Origin: Streptomyces xanthii
GTDB lineage: Bacteria; Actinomycetota; Actinomycetes; Streptomycetales; Streptomycetaceae
NCBI RefSeq assembly: GCF_014621695.1
Contig: NZ_CP061281.1
Span: 7,564,001-7,628,000 of the forward strand
DNA: 64,000 nt
Direction of reading: 5' to 3'
Within the stretch, counting starts at the first letter, position 1. Every line of letters begins with the position of its first letter. Below, piece after piece: positions 17,816 through 26,946 of this stretch. Position numbers and translations under genes: made by a program. The notes beneath the pieces are model-generated. The model worked only from the letters and a program-made list of their open reading frames with translations, ran no database searches and was not told the DNA's origin.

Positions 17816-19108
17816 CTACAGCCGGTCCCCGTCCGCGAGTTCGACGGCCTCGCCGGCGCCGCCGGGCTCGGTGAGCCCCACTCCACTCTGAAGGTGCACG
17901 GGAGGTTCGTGACCGTGGCCACGGGACTTCCGCGACCCGGACGACGCCCTTCGAGCGTCCCGTAGATCGGCTCGGCCGTAGGTGACGCGCCGCACCAGGA
18001 CCTCGAACGGGCCGCGCCGCCCGTGCCGTTGCATGGAGTGGGCCAGAAGCACGGTCGCCGACCAGACGGCTGTGGCCAGGAGTGCCGTCGTGGTGACGGT
18101 CAGCTTCCCGGAGAGGTCCAGCAGGAACGGGGTGAACACCACCGCCCACACCACCGACTGCGCGAGGTAGCAGGTCATCGACCGCCGGCCGACAGCGGCG
18201 ACCGCGCTCACCACACGCCCCCGCCGCGAACCGACCCGCGCCGCGACCAGCGCCAGCAGCGCCGCGTACCCGAACCCGCCGAGAACCCCCGTGGCATCAT
18301 GCAGCGGCCCGATCACCTCGAGCGCCTGCGGGCCGGCGACGTCGACGACCCCGGCAGCCATCAGCGCGGCGGGCTGAGCGCCGAGCGTCGCCATGCCGAT
18401 CCCGGCCGCGGCCGTGACCCGCAGAAGGGTCCGGTTCCGCTCGGGCTCCTCCAGAATCCGGCGCCGCCCCGCCCACAGCCCGACCGCCAGCGGGCACAGG
18501 AACCCGATCGGCCCGAGCAGCGCCACCACGGGCGCCACTTCCATGCGGGCCGCGAACATCGTCCCCACGTCCGGAGGCAGCATCGAAGGATCCGGCGGAT
18601 CACTGCTCACCGCCGACGAAGCAGCACTCGGCAACGAAGTCAGCACGAAAAACAACAAGGCGGTCAGGAGAAGCCGGCGGTCCCGCCAGCGCACCATCCA
18701 GGCCCCCACGAACAGCAGCACCCCATAGGCGGCCAGGATGTCACCGACGTACAGGAGCAGCGCGTGCAGCGAGCCCACGACCACGAGGGCCGAGCCGCGC
18801 CGCCACAACAGCCGCCGCACGTCCCGCGGCCGGGACGCGGTCTGCCGGCGCACGATGTGAGCCACCCCGTACCCGAAGAGCAGACCGAACATCGGGAACG
18901 CCCGGCCGTCGACAAACGTGGAGATCGACCACGTGGTGACCGAGTCGATCACGGACCCGCCCTGCGGAAAGCCCCCGAAGATCCGGGAACCCCGCAGGAA
19001 GTAGTGGGAGTTGGCCACCGCGATGAACAGCAGCATGAAGCCCCGCGCCAAGTCGGGAGCGAGAGCCCGCCCCGCCGGATTCGTCGGTCCGGACCTGTCC
19101 GTCGTCAT
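17816..19108 (-). CDS. DUF418 domain-containing membrane protein
   Basis: A 430-residue polytopic membrane protein of YeiB/DUF418 type. The N-terminal part has RALAPDLARGFMLLFIAVANSHYF and a loop ending GRAFPMFGLLFGYGVAH, both family hallmarks; about ten transmembrane helices follow. The DUF418 region (residues 230-390) includes GRRSMTCYLAQSVVWAVVF and FTPFLLDLSGKL. The C-terminal ~55 residues (DLRDARRASSGSRKSRGHGHE onward) are charged and beyond the domain. ATG at 19108 was chosen from the conserved N-terminus. Members are proposed acyltransferase-like transporters; function is unproved. Confidence 0.85.
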   Translation of the reverse strand: MTTDRSGPTNPAGRALAPDLARGFMLLFIAVANSHYFLRGSRIFGGFPQGGSVIDSVTTWSISTFVDGRAFPMFGLLFGYGVAHIVRRQTASRPRDVRRLLWRRGSALVVVGSLHALLLYVGDILAAYGVLLFVGAWMVRWRDRRLLLTALLFFVLTSLPSAASSAVSSDPPDPSMLPPDVGTMFAARMEVAPVVALLGPIGFLCPLAVGLWAGRRRILEEPERNRTLLRVTAAAGIGMATLGAQPAALMAAGVVDVAGPQALEVIGPLHDATGVLGGFGYAALLALVAARVGSRRGRVVSAVAAVGRRSMTCYLAQSVVWAVVFTPFLLDLSGKLTVTTTALLATAVWSATVLLAHSMQRHGRRGPFEVLVRRVTYGRADLRDARRASSGSRKSRGHGHEPPVHLQSGVGLTEPGGAGEAVELADGDRL

Positions 19109-19236
19109 GCCCCCAGTCAACGGCGCGCCCTGTCGGCGCGTCGTCGGCCGATGGTCTAGCGCGCGGCGACTTCTGGCGGAGATCCCGGCACGAAGGGGAA
19201 TCCTGTGGGGAACGGGCCCGCCCATATGATCACGCC

Positions 19237-20199
19237 ATGGCGATGACAGGCTTGGACGATCAGGTGACGACGGCGGAGAACTACCGCCGTTTCGCCGAGA
19301 ACGAGGCGGCGGGGCGATCCGCCGCCTACGAGACGCTGGCCCGCGCGGTGGCGTCCGACCCGGACGTGCTGGAGTTCCTGAGCACCCTGCCCGCTGACAA
19401 ACGACAGCCGAACCTGCTGTTCGCCGCGGCCGGGCACATGCTGCGCACGGGGCCCGACGCGGACACGCTGCGGGAGTTGGCCACCTCGCAGGCCGAGGGG
19501 CTGCGGGCGACGATGCTGGCCCGGCGCACCCAGACCAACGAGCCGGGCCGCTGCGCGACGCTCCTGCCCGCCCTGGCGGCGCTCGACGGGCCCCTCGCGC
19601 TGATCGAGGTCGGCGCGAGCGCCGGACTGTGCCTGCAGGTCGACCGGTACTCCTACGACTACGGCCACACACGTCTGACCGGCCGCGACCCGCAGGCGCC
19701 GACACTGCGCTGCCGAGCGGACGGGCCGTACCCGGAGCTGCGGATGCCCGAGGTGACATGGGCAGCCGGGATCGACCTCAACCCGCTCGACCCGTCGGAC
19801 CCCGAGGACCGGTCCTGGCTCGAATGCCTGGTGTGGCCGGGGCAGACGGCGCGCCGCGAACGCCTCGTCTCCGCCCTGGCGACCGCGCAGCGCCATCCCG
19901 TGCCCGTCCACGAGGGCGACCTGCTCGAAGCGCTGCCGGACCTCGTCGCGCAGGCACCCCGGGAAGCGCGGGTCGTGGTGTTCCACTCGGCGGTGCTGGC
20001 CTACGTGACGCCGCGGGTCCGCGCCGATTTCGCGGAGCTGACCCGCGAGCTCGGCGTCGTCTGGATCGCGAACGAGGCGCCGGGCGTGGTCGCCGACGTC
20101 GGGACACCCCGCTTCGAGACCTCGCCGTTCGTCCTCACCGTCGACGGCGCACCCACCGCTTTCACGCACCCGCACGGGGACTGGATCCACTGGCGGTAG
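19237..20199 (+). CDS. DUF2332 domain-containing protein
   Basis: A 320-residue cytoplasmic protein typical of actinomycete DUF2332. Seen in order: YRRFAENEAAGRSAAYETLA, FLSTLPADKRQPNLLFAAAGH, QTNEPGRCATLLPALA, LALIEVGASAGLCLQVDRY (a glycine-rich loop like that of Rossmann methyltransferases) and VVFHSAVLAYVTPRVR. The pattern suggests a SAM-dependent methyltransferase fold, but no activity is known. Full length. An aminoglycoside-phosphotransferase-like gene follows 41 bp later on the same strand and may share its transcript. Confidence 0.85.
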   Translation: MAMTGLDDQVTTAENYRRFAENEAAGRSAAYETLARAVASDPDVLEFLSTLPADKRQPNLLFAAAGHMLRTGPDADTLRELATSQAEGLRATMLARRTQTNEPGRCATLLPALAALDGPLALIEVGASAGLCLQVDRYSYDYGHTRLTGRDPQAPTLRCRADGPYPELRMPEVTWAAGIDLNPLDPSDPEDRSWLECLVWPGQTARRERLVSALATAQRHPVPVHEGDLLEALPDLVAQAPREARVVVFHSAVLAYVTPRVRADFAELTRELGVVWIANEAPGVVADVGTPRFETSPFVLTVDGAPTAFTHPHGDWIHWR

Positions 20200-20240
20200 C
20201 ACGAAATCTGGTTGCTCCCCGTCGACCCCGCCTGGAACAT

Positions 20241-21233
20241 ATGGACATGGGGAGACAAGCACGTGCCGAGACCACCGATGTGCCCGCGGCGGCGGGCGTA
20301 CGCGTCGACTGGTGGGCTGTTCCCTCCAGCGTGAGGAGCCAGGTCGAGGCCTCCCTGGGGGCAGCCGTCGAGCTCGCGGTCACCCAGGCCGGGGGCTTCT
20401 CGCCCGGTGTCGCCGCTCGCGTGCGCCTTGCCGACGGTCGACGGGTCTTCGTGAAGGCCGTCGGGCCCGAACCCAACCCTGACACTCCTGACCTGCACCG
20501 GGCCGAGGCCAGGATCACGGCAGCCTTGCCGGCCACCGCCCCCGTGCCGGCCCTGCTGACGTCCCTGGACCTCGAAGGCTGGGTCGTCCTGGTCCTCGAA
20601 GACATCGACGGCAGGACGCCGGCCCAGCCATGGCGGCCGGACGAACTCCACCGCGTCCTCACGGCGGCTGCCGAGCTGTCCGCGCAGCTCGACCCCTCGC
20701 CGATCCAGGCGCCGACCCTCGCCGACCGCATCGGTGAGGACTTTCGAGGCTGGCGGTGGCTCGCCGCTGCCTGCGAGGACAAGACGGGCGAGCTGAGTTG
20801 GCTCGCCCCCTGGGCGCGGCGCCATCTCGGGCGTCTCGTCGAGCGAGAGGCCGACTGGACGACCGCGGCGGCCGGCAGCGCCTTGATCCACGGCGATCTG
20901 CGCGCGGACAACGTTCTGCTGACCGAGGACCGCGTCGTGGTGGTCGACTGGCCGTGGGCCGCGGTCGGTGCCGCCTGGTTCGACGTCGTGGCGATGGGCC
21001 CGAGCGTGATCATGCAGGGCGCACCGGATGCCATGAGCGTTCTCGACGAGCATCTGTGCGCCCGCGGGGCCGACGCCGAAGATGTCACGACCGTGCTGAT
21101 CGCCCTGGCCGGCTATTTCCTGCGCCACTCCGCCAAGCCCCCGCCGCCGGGACTGCCGACCTTGCGGGGCTTCCAGCGCGCGCAGGGTGAAGCGGCGGTG
21201 GAGTGGGTGAGAGCGCGGACAGGGTGGCGTTAG
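20241..21233 (+). CDS. Phosphotransferase family protein (APH fold)
   Basis: A 330-residue APH/ChoK-like kinase. N-lobe: GAAVELAVTQAGGFSPGVAARVRL and RRVFVKAVG (nucleotide-binding lysine). C-lobe: ALIHGDLRADNVLL holds the catalytic Asp and metal-binding Asn, and VVVVDWPWAAVGAAWFD holds the DxD-equivalent aspartate. The set is intact, so it should phosphorylate a small molecule, possibly an antibiotic, but the substrate cannot be named; many such genes in streptomycetes are not resistance determinants. ATG 20241 has another ATG two codons later. It follows the DUF2332 gene. Confidence 0.85.
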   Translation: MDMGRQARAETTDVPAAAGVRVDWWAVPSSVRSQVEASLGAAVELAVTQAGGFSPGVAARVRLADGRRVFVKAVGPEPNPDTPDLHRAEARITAALPATAPVPALLTSLDLEGWVVLVLEDIDGRTPAQPWRPDELHRVLTAAAELSAQLDPSPIQAPTLADRIGEDFRGWRWLAAACEDKTGELSWLAPWARRHLGRLVEREADWTTAAAGSALIHGDLRADNVLLTEDRVVVVDWPWAAVGAAWFDVVAMGPSVIMQGAPDAMSVLDEHLCARGADAEDVTTVLIALAGYFLRHSAKPPPPGLPTLRGFQRAQGEAAVEWVRARTGWR

Positions 21234-21247
21234 CTCCCTCGCTCCGG

Positions 21248-21267
21248 CGGCCGGCGGGGACCGGCCG
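21248..21267. terminator. Weak terminator hairpin between convergent genes
   Basis: 7-bp stem CGGCCGG/CCGGCCG with a 6-nt loop between the APH-like gene and the convergent isochorismatase-like gene. Confidence 0.4.
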
Positions 21268-21274
21268 GGCGGCG

Positions 21275-21775
21275 TCACCGGTAATCGGCGGTCTTCCTCA
21301 CCTCGCCGAAACGCGGAAAGATCCGATCCACCGCGAAGTCGTGTTCGTCCGCGGCCAGTCCGGACATCGCGTCGGCCACGAACTCCACCTGGTAGCCGTG
21401 GTCGGACGCGGCCCGTGCGGTGGACTCGACGCCCATCGTCGTGACAAGACCGGCGATCACCAGGGTGTCCACGCCCAGGGCGCGCAACCGCTCGTCCAGA
21501 CCGGTGCCGTAGAAGGCGCCGATGCTGCGCTTGACCACGACGAGGTCGCCGTCGGCCACCAGGCCGTCGGCGAATCCGCTGCCCGGCGGCTGCACGTCGA
21601 CGTCCGGACGTTCCACCCGCACCGTCACGACGGGCAACTCCCGTGCCCGGAACGCATCGGCCAACTCGCGGCTGCGCGCCAGCACTTCGTCACCGGAGTA
21701 CGGGGCGAGGGGGAGGGCGACGATGCGCGGCATCAGGTCTATGAGGATCAGGGCGGAACTCATGAGCGCGATCAT
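21275..21775 (-). CDS. Isochorismatase-family (YecD-like) protein lacking the catalytic cysteine
   Basis: A 166-residue protein of the cysteine-hydrolase fold: Asp in LILIDLMPR, Lys in VVVKRSIGAFYGTGLDERL. The position of the nucleophilic Cys (usually VTNxCVESTAR) reads VTTMGVESTARAA, so Gly replaces Cys. That replacement is known from the YecD-type subgroup, with which the C-terminus (IFPRFGEVRK) also agrees, so it is more likely a subfamily trait than decay. A normal amidase or isochorismate hydrolysis is not expected. The start at 21775 is preferred because a purine-rich AGAGGCGG precedes it; a second ATG lies 4 codons downstream. Confidence 0.78.
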   Translation of the reverse strand: MIALMSSALILIDLMPRIVALPLAPYSGDEVLARSRELADAFRARELPVVTVRVERPDVDVQPPGSGFADGLVADGDLVVVKRSIGAFYGTGLDERLRALGVDTLVIAGLVTTMGVESTARAASDHGYQVEFVADAMSGLAADEHDFAVDRIFPRFGEVRKTADYR

Positions 21776-21838
21776 AGGACCGCCTCTTGTTCGAGAAGTC
21801 GGGATTGCTGCACGGACCGGATCCGGGGTCCCGTACTT

Positions 21839-22281
21839 ATGAGGTCCGGGACCTTTGCCGTTGACCCCGACCCGTGGGGAGGGCCGTGGCGGATGTGGGA
21901 CGAGGTCGGGCCGGGCGAGGCGGCGGCACGTGGCATCTACGCGCCGGTCCGTGCCCTGTCCGACGGCACGCCCGGAGCGAGCGTCATCGCTCCCGGTGAC
22001 ATCCGTGGAACCCGGCTGATTCCGGAGAAGCGCGGCGGTGCCTGCTGTGGACTCGAGGGAGCGGACGGGCCCAACAGCCGTACCCGCCGGTGCCCCCGTC
22101 AGGCCGCATGCCCCGAGACGTACTCCGCGACGACCCGCTTCCCCTGCTTCCCGACCACCCGCTCCGGGCCGACCGGGCGACGTTCCAGCACGCCTTGGTC
22201 CGGTTGCCGGCCGTGCGCGAACCATGGCTGCGCACGGTCCTCGACCACGTCATGCAGGGCGTTGCGGCAGGTCTCTTGTAG
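21839..22281 (+). pseudogene. Degenerate gene remnant with frameshift
   Basis: From the ATG at 21839, about 80 codons read as a coherent protein start (MRSGTFAVDPDPWGGPWRMW, then GDIRGTRLIPEKRGGACCGL), which resembles a conserved Streptomyces family of unknown function whose next part normally carries a Cys-rich CxxC segment. That segment is broken here. The frame then ends in compositionally odd sequence, and a second frame from about 22090 (LPLLPDHPLRADRATFQHAL, ending at 22281) looks coding. I read this as two pieces brought together by an internal deletion. The family attribution is from memory of the pattern and is tentative. Confidence 0.5.
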
Positions 22282-22297
22282 CCGTCGCGCTGGAGTG

Positions 22298-23821
22298 TCA
22301 GCGCGGGGCAGCCGTCGGCGGGTTGCTGGTGTCGTTCAGGCACTGGTCGAGCAGAGCGTGCATGCGTGCAACGGGTAGGGCCGGGTTGGCCGCTGCTCCC
22401 TCGGCGGTCTGCGGGTCGGAGAGGAGGGCCTCCAGGGTCTCCGGTGTCAGGTTCGGGTTGGTGGCGGCTGCCCGGCGCACCGTTGCGTCGGGGTCCGCGA
22501 GCGGAGGGGCGGGCACGGCGGGATCCGCTGCGGCCAGGGCTCGTACCTCGGGATCCGGATGGTCGATGTGGTGGGCCCAGCCGGTACGGGGGAACGCGGG
22601 CAGGGTCAGTAGGTGGGGACGGTGGGCGGAGCGCGTGACGTAGACCTCGGTCAGGAGGTGCGGCGGCGCGAGCGGGTGGTGGCAGGCCAGTCGGATCCTC
22701 ACCTCTTCGTCGGAGTCCTGCGCGAGCGTTTCGACGAGTTCGGCCGACAGGCCCGGCCAACTCGCCGCGACACGGCGGCGCTCGGGTTCCTCGGCCACCG
22801 CGCAGGCGGCGAACCAGTCGGGGGACGGGCCGACGGCCGGATCGGTGTGCGGCTGGGTGAACGGTTCACCGATCGGGCAAGGGCAGTCAGGTCCGTGGTC
22901 GACGCCCCACTCCATCGCCGAGGACTCGGCCCAGGTACGGATGAAGGGGTGCAGGCGAGCACGTGTCCGTACTCCCTCGTGCTCGTCCTGCCTCAACTCC
23001 GCGGCCAGGTCCGGTCCCAGGTCGGGACGGGTCGCGACCTCCGCGCGGACCTGAGCTTCGGGGTGGCGGGCGAGCCGGGCGACGGTGTGGGCCGGGATGT
23101 ACTTGTTGCGGGTCAGGAGGTGCTCCGTGCCGTCGGCGAAGCACTGCTCGATGAGCGCGGGGGACAGGGCGCAGGTAGCGAACACCCATGCGTTCCGCGG
23201 GCTGAAGGACGGCAGCCTGGCCTCCACCTGCCCCGGATCCGTCGCCCAGTTCTTGTCCCGCGCCGCCTCACGGACCGTGGGGTCGGGGTCGTCGAGCAGC
23301 CTCGCCCGCTGGTCCGGGGTGAGCGACTCCCACCTCCAGGTCGCCAGGACGCGGAGTTCGGGGCGTTCGCGGCCGGCCATGGAGCGGAAGAACGACAGCG
23401 GGATCTGCCGGGACGAGTCGAGCTCGGCGACGATCTCGTCCACGGTGAGCTTGCCGTCCTCGCCCGCCTCCCGAGCCGTCAGGAGGGCCAGAAGGATGCC
23501 GTCCGGCAGTGGTCGGACCCGTCGGGGGTAGCCACGGGGTCCGCCGGCGAGCCACGCGCGGACGATTCCCGACGGGTCGGTCGCCAACGGGGTGAGCCGG
23601 GCCGGGTCGACGTACGGGTTGCGGGCGAACGCGCGGCGGACGACCGGGTCCGGATGACGCAGCGCGGCGTCGACGACGGCGTCAGGGAGGGCACGCCCCT
23701 CGCACATCCGCAGGCCGGACTCACCCGCCGCGCGATCCAGGAGGCGTATCAGGACGTCGGAGGGCGCCGCCGGATTGAAGGCGATGCCGCGCAGCCACGG
23801 CGCACGCGGAGAGTCGGACAC
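22298..23821 (-). CDS. Leucine-rich-repeat-variant (LRV)-type repeat protein
   Basis: A 507-residue, all-helical repeat protein. Repeats of about 24-30 residues recur through the length with the patterns HPDPVVRRAFARNPYVDP, DPDPTVREAARDKNWATDP, HPEAQVRAEVATRPDLGPDL, DSDEEVRIRLACHHPLAPP and DPDATVRRAAATNPNLTPE. This (D/H)PDxxVRxxxAxNP signature is that of LRV/HEAT-like superhelices, which act as protein-binding scaffolds. A Cys-containing insert (DHGPDCPCPIGEPF) is notable. No signal or membrane segment. It begins with GTG at 23821. No neighbour suggests a partner. Confidence 0.8.
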   Translation of the reverse strand: MSDSPRAPWLRGIAFNPAAPSDVLIRLLDRAAGESGLRMCEGRALPDAVVDAALRHPDPVVRRAFARNPYVDPARLTPLATDPSGIVRAWLAGGPRGYPRRVRPLPDGILLALLTAREAGEDGKLTVDEIVAELDSSRQIPLSFFRSMAGRERPELRVLATWRWESLTPDQRARLLDDPDPTVREAARDKNWATDPGQVEARLPSFSPRNAWVFATCALSPALIEQCFADGTEHLLTRNKYIPAHTVARLARHPEAQVRAEVATRPDLGPDLAAELRQDEHEGVRTRARLHPFIRTWAESSAMEWGVDHGPDCPCPIGEPFTQPHTDPAVGPSPDWFAACAVAEEPERRRVAASWPGLSAELVETLAQDSDEEVRIRLACHHPLAPPHLLTEVYVTRSAHRPHLLTLPAFPRTGWAHHIDHPDPEVRALAAADPAVPAPPLADPDATVRRAAATNPNLTPETLEALLSDPQTAEGAAANPALPVARMHALLDQCLNDTSNPPTAAPR

Positions 23822-23948
23822 CGCGTCATCCTGCCATCCCGGGCTCCTGAGCCGTGCCGCCGTGCGTTCGTCACGTCTTGGCGCCCGCGCGGCAGCCCAC
23901 CCCGGAGCCGTGCGGGCATGGGCAGGACGGCGGCTTGAGTCTGCCCGG

Positions 23949-24926
23949 TCAGACGCCCGCGACGAGCGTGCCGAGCGCCGTACGTCTGTGGGTGACCGAG
24001 CGGCCGGTACGGGTCGTCGTCGTCATGCCCGCCGATCGGAGTGCCGCCGCGTGCGCCGAGGCTGTCGCGTTGCTGACATCGAGGGCGCGGGCCAGGGACG
24101 TGGTGGTGTGGGGCTCGGCGAGGAGACGCAGGGCGTCGAGCCGCGTGCGGCCCAGAACGGCGGCGAGCGCCTCGGCGTCGACGTCCGGGCGCCCCGCCGT
24201 GGGCGGGAGCGCGGACGGCCCGGCGGCCGGATACGTCAGGACCACCGGACGGCCAGGGGAGTCCTGGAGCAACGGGCCCGCCGGGTGATGGAAGGTGGGC
24301 AGGAGCACGAGGCCGCGCCCCGCGAGCCGGATGTCCCGGATCTCCGTCGCCCCTGCCGTCGCCGCGCCCGGCCACGCCCACACCCCGTCGTCGAGGCGAC
24401 TGTCCGGAGCCAGACGGGCCAGCGTGCCGGCCACCCCGTGCTCGGCGACCGTGAGGGCGTAGCGCGTGAACTCCTCACGGTGCCGCTGCTGCACGACGGA
24501 CCAGACCGGGGCGAGCACCGCCTCGTAAGCGGCCTGTTGCGCGCGGTACAGCGTGCGCCAGCCCGAGCCGTCGCTCGCGTGCAGCCCGCGGATCCAGGCG
24601 GGAGCGGGCAGGCCCCCGTACACACGCTCCAGTTCGGAGCGGACGAAGCCCGAGCCGGTGACGCGGATCTGCTCGAAACTGTCGCTCAGGCTCTCGCCGA
24701 GGACATCGAGGAAGAGGGGCGGCCGGCCTGCCGGAACCAGGTCCGCGAGCGGAGCCGCGGTGGCCGGAAGCGAGCGAAGGACCCGACCACGCCACGGCGC
24801 AAGCAACGGCCCGCCCTGCCGATTCACGGCCGCTGCCAGGGCCGCGTGCAACTCCTGAAGCGGCGCGGGACGCGGAGCGAAACGGATCCGTGCGATGTCC
24901 CGTGCCGTGAAGTGGATGCGCAGCAC
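23949..24926 (-). CDS. Winged-helix (ArsR-like, DUF5937) transcriptional regulator
   Basis: A 325-residue regulator. The N-terminal part (LRIHFTARDIARIRFAPRPAPL, then a region with SFEQIRVTGSGFVRSELERVY) is the large sensor-like domain of DUF5937 proteins. The last 75 residues hold an ArsR-type wHTH: LGRTRLDALRLLAEPHTTTSLARALDVSNATASAHAAALRSAGM. A paralogue with the same layout lies at 44061-45026, also divergent from a hydrolase gene. The GTG at 24926 is in line with the family start. The divergent Tat-secreted hydrolase at 25002 is its likely target. Ligand unknown. Confidence 0.82.
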   Translation of the reverse strand: MLRIHFTARDIARIRFAPRPAPLQELHAALAAAVNRQGGPLLAPWRGRVLRSLPATAAPLADLVPAGRPPLFLDVLGESLSDSFEQIRVTGSGFVRSELERVYGGLPAPAWIRGLHASDGSGWRTLYRAQQAAYEAVLAPVWSVVQQRHREEFTRYALTVAEHGVAGTLARLAPDSRLDDGVWAWPGAATAGATEIRDIRLAGRGLVLLPTFHHPAGPLLQDSPGRPVVLTYPAAGPSALPPTAGRPDVDAEALAAVLGRTRLDALRLLAEPHTTTSLARALDVSNATASAHAAALRSAGMTTTTRTGRSVTHRRTALGTLVAGV

Positions 24927-25001
24927 TCCACAACTCCTCGCCCCCGGCCGGCCTTTCGGCCAGAACCTGAACCTTCGCGCCCTGACGATCCCGCGTCGAC
25001 G

Positions 25002-26090
25002 ATGGCTCGCATGACGTCCCGACGCACCCTTCTGCAAGGCACCCTATTCGGGAGCGCCGCCGCCCTGCTGCCCACGGCCGCGTCCGCCACCCGTCGACCC
25101 GGGCACCCCCGCCTCCGGCTGCCCGCGCCGACAGGCCCGCACCCGGTGGGCAGGTGCAGGGTCCATCTGACCGACCCCACCCGCACGGACCCATGGGTCG
25201 GCGGCCTGCGCGAGCTGATGCTGACCATCCTGTACCCGGCCCGCACGGTGCGCGGCTTCCCGCGCGCGCCCCAACTCACCCCGAACGAAGCCACGGTGTT
25301 CGCCGAGTACGCACCACTCGTCCATCCCGGTCTGCCGCAACAGGGAGCGGTGGACTGGGGCGCGGTCCTCACCCACAGCCACGAGGGGGCGCCACCCCTG
25401 CCCGGCAGACACCCCGCGCTGGTGTACTCACCGGGCGGCGGCGACTCCCGCACCCTGGGCACGAGCCTCGCCGAGGACCTCGCCGGCCACGGCCGCGTCG
25501 TCGTCCTGGTCGACCACCCCGGCGACGCGTCCCAGGTGGAACTGCCCACCGGGATGCGCAGGACCGTCCTCGTCGGCCCGCCGGACCCGGCCACGTTCCG
25601 CACGATGATCGACACGCGCATCGCCGACCTCCGCCTGGTCATCGACCGGCTCCGCTCCCTGCCACTGGCCCCGGTCATCGACCACCGCCGGATCGGCATG
25701 TACGGCCACTCGGCCGGCGGTACGGCAGTGGTGTACGCGGCCCGCCCCGACGTCCGCGTCAACGCCGTCGCGAACCTTGAGGGCTACCTCGACCTGTACG
25801 GCACACCGACCGACTTCGGCCGCCCCCTCCTGCTCTTCCGCACCGACGGCTTCGAAGGCGCCGACCGCATCGAATCCTCCTGGAAAGACCAGCCCGCCCA
25901 CCGCGCCCGCCTCAGCGACACCAACCACTGGGCGTTCACCGACTACGGCTCGCTCGTCCCACAACTCCAGACCGCCGGGCTCGTGACAGCGGCGACACGC
26001 AAGGCACTCGTAGGCACCGCGGCCGCCGCCGCGACACTGGCTCAACTGCGCCACGAGGTGGGGGCCTTCTTCGCCCGTGAACTGAGGTAG
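25002..26090 (+). CDS. Tat-exported alpha/beta hydrolase
   Basis: A 362-residue hydrolase. The N-terminus MARMTSRRTLLQG is a twin-arginine signal followed by a hydrophobic stretch ending near ATAS-ATRRPG. The catalytic domain has oxyanion sequence VYSPGGGDSRTLG, the nucleophile elbow GMYGHSAGGTAV, an Asp near RTDGFEGADRI and a His in DTNHWAFTDY, giving a full triad. The fold resembles platelet-activating-factor acetylhydrolase-type lipases. The ATG at 25002 was taken; MTSRRT at 25011 gives the same product minus three residues. Divergent from the regulator at 23949-24926 with a 75-bp intergenic gap. Confidence 0.85.
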   Translation: MARMTSRRTLLQGTLFGSAAALLPTAASATRRPGHPRLRLPAPTGPHPVGRCRVHLTDPTRTDPWVGGLRELMLTILYPARTVRGFPRAPQLTPNEATVFAEYAPLVHPGLPQQGAVDWGAVLTHSHEGAPPLPGRHPALVYSPGGGDSRTLGTSLAEDLAGHGRVVVLVDHPGDASQVELPTGMRRTVLVGPPDPATFRTMIDTRIADLRLVIDRLRSLPLAPVIDHRRIGMYGHSAGGTAVVYAARPDVRVNAVANLEGYLDLYGTPTDFGRPLLLFRTDGFEGADRIESSWKDQPAHRARLSDTNHWAFTDYGSLVPQLQTAGLVTAATRKALVGTAAAAATLAQLRHEVGAFFARELR

Positions 26091-26157
26091 CCGGCCACCG
26101 GCCCGACCGGCTCGGGGCGCCCGTTCCCGGCCTCGGCCGTCCCCGCATACTGCGGGG

Positions 26158-26784
26158 ATGGACACACCAAGGGCCTCCTGGCGCAACACCACGCACGACT
26201 GGGCAAGCACCGTCGACCTCGACCATCTCGCGCACATCCGCCGGAGCCCCGCCGCCTTCGCGCCCGGCGGCACCGTGCACCTGATCCTGGAAGTCGTCGC
26301 CTACGCGGCGGACGAGGCCGAATCCGGCAACGGCGGGCACTGCCGGATCACCCTCCTCCCCGACGGTTCCGTGGCCGTCGCCGACGACGGACGGGGCACC
26401 GACACGCGCCGCGACGAGGACGGGAACATCGTGAAGAAGCCGGTCATGGCCACGAAGGACCTCCGGTTCTTCGACCACCCCCACGCGCCGGCCCTGCCCG
26501 ACACCCACGCGCGCCGGGGCATGTCCGTCGTCGCGGCACTCAGCACCTGGCTCGTCCACACCAACCGCCGCCTCGACGGCTCCTGGACCCAGCGCTACGA
26601 ACACGGCGTGCCCACCACCGGCCTGCAACCGGTCGCGGACGACTCCACGACCGGGACCACCGTCCACTTCCTCCCTGACGAGCGCCTGCCCCAAGTCCAT
26701 GGCCCTTTGCTCGACGAACTGGCCCGACACCTCCAGTCATGGCAACACCTCTCCCTCCAGATCGAGGACCGCCGAGGAACGTAG
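26158..26784 (+). CDS. Stand-alone GyrB-like GHKL ATPase domain protein
   Basis: A 208-residue protein equal to the N-terminal ATPase subdomain of gyrase B/topo IV and nothing else. LILEVVAYAADEA aligns with the gyrase motif EVVDNSIDEA; VAVADDGRGTDTRRDEDG corresponds to the DxGxG loop; RRGMSVVAALSTWLVHTN corresponds to the lid/GLHGVG motif. The ATP/Mg-binding Asn in the first motif is replaced (AYAADEA), so hydrolysis is doubtful. No transducer, toprim or DNA-cutting domain is present. Similar stand-alone genes occur in Streptomyces and are sometimes annotated as gyrase fragments; I read this as a dedicated small family rather than a broken gyrB. Confidence 0.75.
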   Translation: MDTPRASWRNTTHDWASTVDLDHLAHIRRSPAAFAPGGTVHLILEVVAYAADEAESGNGGHCRITLLPDGSVAVADDGRGTDTRRDEDGNIVKKPVMATKDLRFFDHPHAPALPDTHARRGMSVVAALSTWLVHTNRRLDGSWTQRYEHGVPTTGLQPVADDSTTGTTVHFLPDERLPQVHGPLLDELARHLQSWQHLSLQIEDRRGT

Positions 26785-26946
26785 AAGCGCCCGGTCGGTG
26801 TTCACCGCCGACCGGAGCCTCACCGCGTCAGCTGCCCGTGTCACGGACCCCGTCTTTTCCTCCTGCTTGCCTACATGGCGATGTCTTGCCGCAGCCTTGC
26901 CGGTGCTTTGACGGGCGGCGTCCTCGCCGGGACTAGCGTTCCCGCC

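Noticed and set aside
21275-21775. Inactivated isochorismatase
   Set aside because: The Gly at the Cys position also occurs in YecD-type relatives, so it is probably a subfamily property.
26158-26784. Broken gyrB gene
   Set aside because: The frame is intact with normal start and stop and the sequence is consistent along its length, which fits a small family rather than a truncated gyrase.
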